A model generated the notes under the pieces. That model was not told the DNA's origin, ran no database searches, and saw only the letters and a list, made by a program, of their open reading frames with translations. DNA of 64,000 nucleotides from Pseudazoarcus sp963975885 (GTDB lineage Bacteria; Pseudomonadota; Gammaproteobacteria; Burkholderiales; Rhodocyclaceae): positions 62,001 through 126,000 of the forward strand of contig CAXBIS010000006.1 of the NCBI GenBank assembly GCA_963975885.1, read 5' to 3'. A program made the translations under genes and the position numbers. Below, piece after piece: positions 18,534-26,118 of the stretch. How positions within the stretch are numbered: position 1 is the first letter of the stretch; every line of letters starts with the position of its first letter.

Positions 18534-19310
18534 ATGCATGAAGTTTCCTACAAGCCCGCACAGGTAAATGGCGTCGAACTGCACGCGGCCGGCGCGTCGC
18601 CGGATGCGGCGACGCTGCGCCAGCGCGCCTGTGTCGAACTGCTGCGCCAGCGCGCGATTGCAGCCGGCCTGCTCGCAGCCGACGACGTGGCAGGGCGCGA
18701 CGGCGTGATCAGCGAGGCCGCGGCCGAGGCCATCGAAGGCCTCATCGATCGGGAGGTCGAGGTGCCCGAGCCCGACGAGGCAGCCTGCCGTCGCCACCAC
18801 GCGGCCAACGCCGCGCAGTTCGACGAGGGCGAGGCATTGCGCCTGCGTCACATCCTGTTCGCGGTCACGCCCGGCGTGGACGTGGTTGCGCTGCGCAAGC
18901 ATGCCGAGCACGTGCTGCTCGAGGTGCGCAGTCACGAGGACGGGGTCGACCCTTTCGTCGAGGCCGCGCGTACGCAGTCGAACTGCCCCAGTGGCGCCGA
19001 AGGCGGCGAACTGGGCTGGCTCACGCGCGACGACTGTGCGCCGGAGTTCGCGCGCGAACTGTTCGGTCGCGACGAGCTGGGCGTGCTGCCGCGGCTGGTG
19101 CACAGCCGCTTCGGCCTGCACGTGGTCGAGGTGCTCGAACGCCGGCCCGGCGAGTCACGCGCGTACGAGGCGGTGGCCGGCGCGGTGCGTGCATCCTTGC
19201 GTCGTCAGGCCTACCATACGGCCCTGCGCCAGTACCTCGCGCTGCTCGCCGGAGCGGCCGAACTGGAAGGCGTCGATCTGGACGGCGCCGATACCCCGCT
19301 GGTGCAGTAA
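18534..19310 (+). CDS. PpiC-type (parvulin) peptidyl-prolyl cis-trans isomerase of the nar operon
   Basis: The protein has 258 residues. Its C-terminal half is a parvulin domain: LRLRHILFAV, SNCPSGAEGGELGWLTR, then FGLHVVEVLERR. The N-terminal half is helical, like the NifM/PpiC layout. No signal peptide is visible, so it is probably cytoplasmic. Parvulins of this type occur in nar operons of other denitrifying beta- and gammaproteobacteria and are presumed to help fold or assemble nitrate reductase. A good GGAG precedes the start, and narX follows 40 bases later. Confidence 0.9.
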   Translation: MHEVSYKPAQVNGVELHAAGASPDAATLRQRACVELLRQRAIAAGLLAADDVAGRDGVISEAAAEAIEGLIDREVEVPEPDEAACRRHHAANAAQFDEGEALRLRHILFAVTPGVDVVALRKHAEHVLLEVRSHEDGVDPFVEAARTQSNCPSGAEGGELGWLTRDDCAPEFARELFGRDELGVLPRLVHSRFGLHVVEVLERRPGESRAYEAVAGAVRASLRRQAYHTALRQYLALLAGAAELEGVDLDGADTPLVQ

Positions 19311-19350
19311 GTTGCCGCCCGACGCTGCGGGCGGTCCCCGGAGCGTCGAC

Positions 19351-21292
19351 ATGGCCCTGGCCAACAATAGCCTGCACTTCAAGATCACCGGCATCCTGCT
19401 GGTGTTCTTCGTCGCCGCCTTCGCGGCGATCGGCCTCACGCTGTTCACGTCGTGGCAGCTCAAGGGGGCGGCTGCGGCGATCAATGACGCAGGCAGCCTG
19501 CGCATGGGCCACCTACCGCATCGCCTGGATCGTCGAGCAGGGCGAGGGTGGAGGACTTGCCCCTGCGGCTGCCGCTTCGCGTCTGGCCGGCGAGATGGCG
19601 CGTTTCGAGCTGGTGCTCGAAGGTCTGCTTGCCGGCAACCCGCAGCGACCCTTGGCCGTGCCCCGTGGCGAGGCCATCCGCGAGGATCTGGCCGGCCTGT
19701 CGGCGTCCTGGTACGCCGACATCCGTCCGGCACTGGTGCGTCTGATCGAGGCTTCCGGGCCGGACGCCGCGGCCTTCGCGCGCGCGCCGGTCGACGCCGA
19801 CGCGATGGTCGATCGCATCGACGACATCGTGCGCCGCATGGAACACCGCTACAGCGAGGAGACGGCCTGGCTGCGCGGCTCGCAGATCCTGCTGGTGTTC
19901 ATGGCCATCGTCGGTACGGTATTCCTGATCCGCTTCTTCGCCAGCCAGGTGATCCGCCCGGTGGAATCGCTCGCCAGCGGACTGGCGCGCATGGAGCGCG
20001 AGGACTTCGGCGTGCGCCTGCCCATCCAGCGCCACGACGAACTGGGCGACGTGACCGAGGGCTTCAACCGCATGGCGGCCCACCTGCAGTACCTGTACCG
20101 CACGCTCGAGGAGCGCGTGCAGGACAAGACCGAATCGCTGACCGCGCGCAACCGCGAACTGGGCATCCTGTATTCGTCGATCAGCTTCCTGCACGAGCCG
20201 CACGACATGGACAGTCTGTGCCGCGGTTTCCTGTTGCGCATCCGCGAGACCATGGGGGCCTCCGCCGCCGCCGTGCGGCTGTTGGACAGCGGGTCCGAGA
20301 ACCTCTACATCACCTATTGCGAAGGCCTGGATCCGGGTTTTCTCGACGCCGAGGAGATGATCTCCTGTGCCGACTGCCTGTGCGGCGAGGCTTCGCGCAA
20401 GCCGGTAACCTTCTTCGCCCAGCTCGATCCGCCGGGCCAGGGCGTGACGCATGACATCTGCAGCAAGGCGGGATTCCGCTCGGTCACGGCGACCACGATC
20501 AGCGTCAACAAGCGCCCCATCGGCGTGTTCAACCTGTTCTTCGACCACACGCGTCATGTCGACCAGGCCGACCGGCTGATGCTCGAGACGCTGGGCGAGC
20601 AGCTTGGTGTGGCCATCGACAACCTGCGCCTGCAGTCGCGCGAGCGCGAGCTGGCCGTGTCCGAGGAGCGCAACCTGCTCGCGCGCGAACTGCATGATTC
20701 CATCGCCCAGGCCCTGGCCTACATGAATTTGCAGCTGCAGATGTGCGAGCACGCGCTGGCCGAAGGCGACACGACCGAGGTGCGCGAGAGCCTGGCGCGC
20801 ATCCGCTGTGGCGTGCAGGAGAGCTACGACGATGTGCGCGAACTGCTGGTGCATTTTCGCAGCCGTGTCGGCCAGCAGGATCTGGAAACCGCGCTCGACG
20901 CGGCCCTGCGCCGCCTCGGCGAGCAGGGCGAGGTCGTCACGCGCCTGGAGGTCGATGGCGGCGGCGCGCCGCTCGATGCCGAGACCGAGACGCAGGTGCT
21001 CTACATCGTGCAGGAGGCGCTGTCGAACGTGCGCAAGCATGCGCGCGCGAAGCATGTCACGGTCGCGCTGCAGCGCGGTGTCGACGGGTTGGCGGTGTCG
21101 GTGCGTGACGACGGCGTGGGCTTCGATGCACTCGTGCCGTCCGACGACGGCGCCCATGCGCACATCGGCCTGACCGTGATGCGCGAGCGCGCCGAACGCA
21201 TCGGTGCCGGTTTCGCGGTGCGTTCGGCGCCGGGCGAAGGTACCGAGGTGCGGATCGAGTTGCAGCGTCGCATGGAGGCCGTGCCGGCATGA
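19351..21292 (+). CDS. narX: Nitrate/nitrite sensor histidine kinase NarX, with apparent frameshift near residue 52
   Basis: The gene begins at ATG 19351 (MALANNSLHFKITGILLVFF, giving TM1). It reads to the periplasmic P-box AINDAGSLRM, where the frame is lost at about 19502-19510. The expected continuation TYRIAWIVEQGEG lies in the next frame and stays open to 21292. From there come the second membrane segment (LVFMAIVGTVFLIRFF), a HAMP domain, a GAF-like region with the central Cys cluster (SCADCLCGEA), and a HisKA_3/HATPase core with the phospho-acceptor His in LARELHDSIAQAL. One extra base between ATG and ACCTACCGC explains the break. Without repair, the P-box that binds nitrate would be disrupted. 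A downstream frame (ATG at 19484) could give a kinase lacking TM1. The narL start overlaps the stop. Confidence 0.85.
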
Positions 21293-21951
21293 TCGAAGAG
21301 CGCGTGCGCATCGTGCTGGTCGACGACCACTCGCTGTTTCGCAGCGGCATTCGCATGCTGCTCGGTCGTGAGGCCGGCTTCGAGGTGGTCGGCGAGGCCG
21401 GGGATGCGAGCGAGGGCATCAAGGCGGTGGCGCGACTCGCGCCGGACGTGGTGCTGCTGGATCTGAACATGCCCGGCATGTCCGGCGCCGAGGCTGCGCG
21501 CATCCTCGCCGAGGAGACACCCGATGCGCGTGTGCTGATGCTGACCGTGTCGGAGGATGCCGAGGATCTGTTCGCGGCGCTGCGGGCCGGCGCCTGTGGC
21601 TATCTGCTCAAGAACATCGAGGCCGAGGCGCTGATCGCGGCGATCCGCAGTGCGGCGGCGGGCGAGTCGGTGATCTCGCCGCGCATGATGGGCAAGCTGC
21701 TCTCCGGCGTGCGCGCCGAGACACCGGTACCCGCGCGTGAGGTGCCCGAGTCGGAACGGCTGACCCCGCGCGAGGGCGAGATCCTGGCCCTGATCGCGCG
21801 CGGCAAGAGCAACAAGGAAATCGCGCGCGCGCTCGAAGTGGCCGAGAGCACGGTCAAGATCCACGTGCAGAACCTGTTGCGCAAGCTCGGGCTGGCAAGC
21901 CGCGTGCAGGCGGCCGTGTACGCGGTCGAGCGCGGCCTCGGCGGAGAGTGA
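21289..21951 (+). CDS. narL: Nitrate/nitrite response regulator NarL
   Basis: This 220-residue two-domain regulator has an N-terminal receiver with the acidic pair Asp12/Asp13, phospho-acceptor Asp58 (VVLLDLNMPG) and Lys near residue 108 (YLLKN). It also has a C-terminal LuxR-type helix-turn-helix (LTPREGEILALIARGKSNKEI). Phosphorylated by NarX, it would bind heptamer sites and activate the nar genes. The start overlaps the narX stop as ATGA. It is the last gene of the nar run, followed by a 7-bp-stem hairpin at 21953-21973 and then ubiU. Confidence 0.95.
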   Translation: MIEERVRIVLVDDHSLFRSGIRMLLGREAGFEVVGEAGDASEGIKAVARLAPDVVLLDLNMPGMSGAEAARILAEETPDARVLMLTVSEDAEDLFAALRAGACGYLLKNIEAEALIAAIRSAAAGESVISPRMMGKLLSGVRAETPVPAREVPESERLTPREGEILALIARGKSNKEIARALEVAESTVKIHVQNLLRKLGLASRVQAAVYAVERGLGGE

Positions 21952-21970
21952 GCGCCGAAGCGTCCGGCGC

Positions 21971-21984
21971 TTGACGCCGATCAA
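21971..21984. promoter_or_regulatory. FNR/ANR-like box upstream of ubiU
   Basis: TTGACGCCGATCAA matches TTGAT-N4-ATCAA with one mismatch and lies 62 bases before the ubiU start, the spacing expected for FNR activation. In E. coli the ubiUV genes are known to be induced by Fnr. Confidence 0.65.
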
Positions 21985-22045
21985 GGCCGGCCGCGCCCGC
22001 CCGCCTAGACTGGCATCCGGACTTCACGCCCGAGGAGGCAACCGG

Positions 22046-23059
22046 ATGAACATGCCACGGCGGGTCGAACTCGTCTGCCCGGCCGGCAGCCTGCCGGCGC
22101 TGCGCGCGGCCGTCGACCATGGCGCGGACAGCGTCTACATGGGTTTTCGCGACGCCACCAACGCGCGCAACTTTCCGGGTCTGAACTTCGACGACGACGG
22201 TGCGCGCCGCGCCATCGACTACGCCCATGGTCGCGGCGCCAGGGTCTTGCTCGCGCTCAACACCTATCCGCAGCCACAGGCCTGGGGGCAATGGACCTCG
22301 GCGCTGGACCGCGCCGCCGATCTGGGCGTCGACGCGGTAATCCTGGCCGATCCGGGGCTGCTCGAGCACGCTGCGCGTCATCACCCGCGACTGCGCCTGC
22401 ACCTGTCGGTGCAGGGTTCGGTCACCTCGCACGAGGCGATCCGCTTCTTCCATGAGCGTTTCGGCGTCAGTCGCGTGGTCCTGCCGCGCGTGCTGTCGAT
22501 GTCGCAGGTGCGGCGCGTGGTCGAGCACAGTCCGGTCGAGGTCGAGGTGTTCGGCTTCGGCAGCCTGTGCGTGATGGTCGAGGGCCGCTGCGCGCTCTCT
22601 TCCTACGTCACCGGCGAGTCCCCCAACACCTGCGGTGCGTGCTCGCCCGCGCACGCGGTGCGCTGGGAGGAGGGTGCCGACGGCCGACGCTCGCGCCTGA
22701 ACGGCGTGCTCATCGACACCTATGCGCCCGACGAGCCGGCCGGCTATCCGACGCTGTGCAAGGGCCGCTTCGAAGTCGGCGGCGAGACGGGGTATGCCTT
22801 CGAGGAGCCGACCAGCCTGTCGGTGCTGGACCTTCTGCCCGAACTGGTCGCCGCCGGGGTGGCGGCGATCAAGGTCGAGGGGCGCCAGCGCAGCCCGGCC
22901 TATGTCGCGCAGGTCACGTGCGTGCTGCGCGAAGCGCTCGACGCCTGCCTGCGCGATCCGGCGTCCTTCACGCCGCGCGCCGAGTGGGTCGCCGCGCTCG
23001 ATCGTGTCTCCGAAGGCAGCCTGCACACCTTGGGCGCGCTCGACCGCGCCTGGCAATGA
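22046..23059 (+). CDS. ubiU: O2-independent ubiquinone biosynthesis protein UbiU
   Basis: A 337-residue peptidase-U32-family protein (formerly YhbU). With UbiV it hydroxylates the ubiquinone ring without oxygen. The four 4Fe-4S ligands line up as Cys175, Cys182, Cys199 and Cys238, each six residues on from the E. coli ligands (GSLCVMVEGRC, NTCGACSPAH, PTLCKGRF). The frame is open upstream, but GAGGAGG at 22032 fixes the start at 22046. An FNR-like box lies upstream. ubiV follows 11 bases later. Placing it directly after the nar operon couples quinone supply to nitrate respiration. Confidence 0.96.
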   Translation: MNMPRRVELVCPAGSLPALRAAVDHGADSVYMGFRDATNARNFPGLNFDDDGARRAIDYAHGRGARVLLALNTYPQPQAWGQWTSALDRAADLGVDAVILADPGLLEHAARHHPRLRLHLSVQGSVTSHEAIRFFHERFGVSRVVLPRVLSMSQVRRVVEHSPVEVEVFGFGSLCVMVEGRCALSSYVTGESPNTCGACSPAHAVRWEEGADGRRSRLNGVLIDTYAPDEPAGYPTLCKGRFEVGGETGYAFEEPTSLSVLDLLPELVAAGVAAIKVEGRQRSPAYVAQVTCVLREALDACLRDPASFTPRAEWVAALDRVSEGSLHTLGALDRAWQ

Positions 23060-23070
23060 GGAATCCGTGC

Positions 23071-23991
23071 ATGAAGATCTCGATCGGACCCCTGCTGTAC
23101 TTCTGGCCGCGCGAGGCGGTCTTCGCCTTCTACGACGCCGTCGCGGCGATGGATGCCGATATCGTCTACCTGGGTGAGACCGTGTGCTCCAAGCGCCGCG
23201 CGCTGCGCGCGGATGACTGGCTGGAAATCGCCGAGCGGTTGCAGCAGGCCGGCAAGGAAGTGGTGCTCAGCACGCTCGCGCTGGTCGAGGCCGAATCCGA
23301 ACTGGCGAGCCTGCGACACGCGGTGGCCAATGGTCGTCATGCGATCGAGGCCAACGACATGGCCGCGGTCGGCATGGCGGCCAATGCCGGCACGCCCTTC
23401 GTCGCCGGCCCGCATCTGAACACCTACAACGACGGCACGCTGCGCATGCTCGCCGGACTCGGGGCGCGGCGCTGGGTGATGCCGGTGGAACTTTCGCGCG
23501 ATGCGCTCGCGCAGATGCAATCGGTACGGCCTGAAGGGCTGGAGACCGAAATCTTCGCCTTCGGCCGCCTGCCGTTGGCCTTCTCTGCACGCTGCTTCTC
23601 GGCGCGAACCGACGGACGCGCCAAGGATGAGTGCGGCCTGTGCTGTGGCGACGATCCGCAGGGGCGTCTGGTGCGCACGCGCGAAGGCGCGGACTTCCTG
23701 GTCATCAACGGCATCCAGACGCAGTCGGCGAGTCTCGCTAACCTGGTTGCCGAGGTACCGCAGATGGGCGCGCTGGGCGTCGACGTGGTGCGCATCTCGC
23801 CGCATTCCCCGGAGCTGACGGCCGATGCCGTGGCTGCCTTCCGGGCCGCGATCGATGGCAGCCAGGCGCATGATCCGCTGACTGGATTGCGCGACAGGCA
23901 GCCGGACGGGGCGTGGTGCAATGGCTACTGGTACGGTCGCCCGGGCATGCAATGGCATGTCATGACCGACGGGCGCGATACGCACTCGTAG
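23071..23991 (+). CDS. ubiV: O2-independent ubiquinone biosynthesis protein UbiV
   Basis: This 306-residue partner of UbiU belongs to the U32 family (formerly YhbV). The 4Fe-4S ligands are seen as Cys39 (GETVCSKRRA) and Cys175, Cys188 and Cys192 (FSARCFSAR, DECGLCCGD), with the same internal spacing as the E. coli protein. The start at 23071 has GAGG ten bases upstream; an in-frame ATG at 23056 is too close to the ubiU stop to be preferred. It is convergent with ubiT, with 9 bases between the stops. Confidence 0.95.
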   Translation: MKISIGPLLYFWPREAVFAFYDAVAAMDADIVYLGETVCSKRRALRADDWLEIAERLQQAGKEVVLSTLALVEAESELASLRHAVANGRHAIEANDMAAVGMAANAGTPFVAGPHLNTYNDGTLRMLAGLGARRWVMPVELSRDALAQMQSVRPEGLETEIFAFGRLPLAFSARCFSARTDGRAKDECGLCCGDDPQGRLVRTREGADFLVINGIQTQSASLANLVAEVPQMGALGVDVVRISPHSPELTADAVAAFRAAIDGSQAHDPLTGLRDRQPDGAWCNGYWYGRPGMQWHVMTDGRDTHS

Positions 23992-24000
23992 CGCCGTCGC

Positions 24001-24492
24001 TCAGCCCGGCTGTGTACGCTGTAGGCGTGCGAACAGCGCGTGCGCTGCACCGGCAGCCCAGCGGCCGGCCTGCGGTCCCAGCACGGCCCCGCAGTGCGCG
24101 TCCACGTCGAAGTCGAGCGCATCGAGCAGATTTTTCAGGAGCAGTCCGGTGGCGGTGTCGCCCTCGAGCGTCAGGCGGCGCTGGAAGAACAGCGTGTCGG
24201 GATCCTCAGTGCGACGAGCCAGTGCGACCAGATCCTCCAGCCGCCCGCCGATGCGCACGTCCCACGCGCCCTCGGGCGCGCGTTCAATCCGGCCTGCGCG
24301 TACCCGGAAAACCGGCGCGCGTGCCGCGTCGGTGACCGCGACACAGATGCGTCGCCCGTCGAGCTCGCCCAGACGATCGGCGATCTCCTGTCCCTTGATC
24401 AGATGGTTGGCCAGACGCGAGAGCGCCTCGGCGTGGAAGGGGTTGGGCAGGGTGCGAACGATGAGGGTCAGTGGCGGCAGGGGAAGTTTCAT
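24001..24492 (-). CDS. ubiT: Ubiquinone biosynthesis accessory factor UbiT (SCP2 domain)
   Basis: This 163-residue protein is a single SCP2 lipid-binding domain (formerly YhbT). The family is required with UbiU and UbiV for anaerobic ubiquinone synthesis and probably binds the lipid intermediates. The start region MKLPLPPLTLIVRTLPNPFH and the core VAVTDAARAPVFRVRAGRIE fit the family. It is transcribed toward ubiUV from its own promoter, which has an FNR-like box about 59 bases upstream of the start. Confidence 0.9.
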   Translation of the reverse strand: MKLPLPPLTLIVRTLPNPFHAEALSRLANHLIKGQEIADRLGELDGRRICVAVTDAARAPVFRVRAGRIERAPEGAWDVRIGGRLEDLVALARRTEDPDTLFFQRRLTLEGDTATGLLLKNLLDALDFDVDAHCGAVLGPQAGRWAAGAAHALFARLQRTQPG

Positions 24493-24550
24493 CTCGGTCG
24501 TGTGGCAGCGTGTGAAAACGCCAGCCTATGCGCCTGCCAGGGCGCACGAC

Positions 24551-24564
24551 TTGATCTGGATGAA
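24551..24564. promoter_or_regulatory. FNR/ANR-like box upstream of ubiT
   Basis: TTGATCTGGATGAA differs at one position from TTGAT-N4-ATCAA. It lies 59 bases upstream of the ubiT start on the minus strand. Together with the ubiU box it suggests that both halves of the ubiTUV group answer to the same anaerobic regulator. Confidence 0.55.
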
Positions 24565-24582
24565 GTGGTCGATCCGACAGGC

Positions 24583-24612
24583 AAAAAAAGGGCGGCCCGC
24601 ATGGGGCCGCCC
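24583..24612 (-). terminator. Rho-independent terminator on the minus strand
   Basis: A 9-bp GC stem, GGGCGGCCC / GGGCCGCCC (24590-24598 with 24604-24612), is followed on the minus strand by seven T residues (24583-24589). It would end a leftward transcript that begins somewhere in 24613-25010, where no protein gene is visible, and it would insulate the ubiT promoter. Confidence 0.7.
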
Positions 24613-25010
24613 GAAAATCCTTCCCATGGAGGCTAGCGACCGGGGGGTGGGGAATAGGCCGTAGCGGGAAGGAGAGAGAGCCGGTTTGGAGCCGCAACGC
24701 GACGCCACGAATTCATCCTGTCCCGAACCGGGCTGTGCAAGTCGATCAGACTGTGGACAGCAAGCTTCCGGCGTTCCGAATTCAGCCACCATGGCTGAAC
24801 AGGGGTGAGACGAGGGCGTGATTATGTACGACCTTCGACATATGCCGCAAGAGGTAGCTGTCAATTTTCACGGGCGGAAAGTGCGGCGCGGGGAACTCGC
24901 GGTGTTGGCCTGGCAGACCTGTCGGTGCGTGCCGACGGCCACCGGCGCGGGAAGCGCCGGGGGGTCTATCTGATACCATCGCAACCCTTCAGTCATGGAG
25001 CAGGAGCAGC
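24613..25010 (-). other. Gene-free stretch upstream of a terminator; possible small RNA locus
   Basis: No convincing protein gene on either strand. It holds a perfect 8-bp inverted repeat, TTCAGCCA/TGGCTGAA (24781-24799), and a pyrimidine-rich stretch on the minus strand (CTCTCTCTCCTTCCC, around 24667-24681) that is complementary to Shine-Dalgarno-like sequence. The leftward terminator at 24583-24612 has no other visible source transcript. A small RNA is a guess from this arrangement only. The last bases also carry the ribosome binding site of the 25011 gene (AGGAGCAGC). Confidence 0.3.
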
Positions 25011-25730
25011 ATGCCACTGATCGAACTGGTTGGACCTTCGGGGTGCGGGAAGTCGACGCTGGCAAGATACCTGCTGCGCCAACGGACGCATGGATCCAAC
25101 TGGGTGTCAGTGGCCGAGGAGGCTGCACGTAATCCGCTCGACCACGCCTCGTATGCCGCAAGCGAACTCGACAACGAACTCCTCAATCGCAAGATTGCTT
25201 GGGTGACCGACTTCATTCGTGAGTCATGCCCCGACAGCGGTTATGCCCGATACCGCCTGCTCTACTTCCTGCACAACGCGCTGATTTCGGACCAAGTGAT
25301 GAGCGCCCGCTACGCCGGTATCAACATGCTCACCGACGACGGCTTGTGCCATCTGTTCGGCTTCGAGCTGTCCGAAGCGTGCGCTGCACATCGGCAGGCT
25401 GTCGCCCGCAGGCTGGATTCGCGTTCCTTCATCGTGGTGCGTGCCCAACCGGGGAGACTCCTGGCCAACATTCGTCGTCGCGCTGCGCAGGGCGCTGGCC
25501 TGAACGCGTTTGCCGGGAGAAGCGAGGACGATATCCTGGAGTTCGCCTCGCGTGCGAACGAGCGAGCTGCGGCCTTTACGGCGATGCTGCATCGCTTTGG
25601 GCGTCCAGTTCTGGTGGTCGACGCGGACGACGACGCATGGATCGGAAATTCCGAGATCCGCGCCTTTGTTTCATCCACATTCGGGTCGGACATGCGGGGC
25701 GGGAGTCTGGACAGACAGGCTGGCCGGTAG
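25011..25730 (+). CDS. P-loop NTPase of unknown function (kinase-like)
   Basis: A 239-residue protein with a clear Walker A motif at residues 8-16 (GPSGCGKST) immediately after the first beta strand, as in small-molecule kinases and uridine-kinase-like P-loop proteins. A later stretch with SFIVVRAQPGRLLANIRRR followed by FVSSTFG near the end would suit a lid region and a C-terminal helix. No family name can be given. A good Shine-Dalgarno (AGGAGCAGC) precedes the ATG. It stands alone between a possible small RNA region and the left end of the small island. Confidence 0.75.
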   Translation: MPLIELVGPSGCGKSTLARYLLRQRTHGSNWVSVAEEAARNPLDHASYAASELDNELLNRKIAWVTDFIRESCPDSGYARYRLLYFLHNALISDQVMSARYAGINMLTDDGLCHLFGFELSEACAAHRQAVARRLDSRSFIVVRAQPGRLLANIRRRAAQGAGLNAFAGRSEDDILEFASRANERAAAFTAMLHRFGRPVLVVDADDDAWIGNSEIRAFVSSTFGSDMRGGSLDRQAGR

Positions 25731-25783
25731 CGGACGCCCCGGCACGGCTACGGCGATGTTTGGCATTGACCCTGCGGGGACAG

Positions 25784-25859
25784 CCGGGAGGGACTCGAAC
25801 CCTCCTACACACATTTAAAATCAACGACATTACTGACTAATGTGCACCATGTGTGCACC
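25784..25859 (+). repeat. Left attachment-like end of the small island
   Basis: It contains a 17-base tRNA T-arm sequence, GAGGGACTCGAACCCTC (25788-25804), identical to the one in the tRNA-Leu at the right end. Next comes CATTTAAAATCAACGAC (25812-25828), which matches CATTTAAAAACAATGAC at 29107-29123 at 15 of 17 bases, then two TGTGCACC repeats (25841 and 25852). Bases outside the T-arm do not match tRNA-Leu, so this may derive from another tRNA or an older insertion. Confidence 0.55.
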
Positions 25860-26118
25860 CTCCACAACGATCGGTGTCCTACACGAATCAGTTGTAACGA
25901 GAGATTGCTGTCAAAGCGCAGCAGTCCGAAAGCTTGTAGTCAGCTCAATCGTCATCACGCCGATGAGCATGACTGTCTCAACGAGCCGTTGTACCCTCCG
26001 GATAAAGTGCTGCGCCATAGATGCTGGGCAAAGTCGCCATTTACCGCCACACGCATTCGTAGCAACTACTCGTCCGCGTGCGATTCGGCTCAGTACTTCC
26101 CCAATATTGAGGGGTTTC

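Noticed and set aside
25840..26118. Extension of the delta-60 protein to a start at 25840
   Set aside because: The added 93 residues have no family pattern, precede the clear signal peptide, and overlap the att-like repeats.
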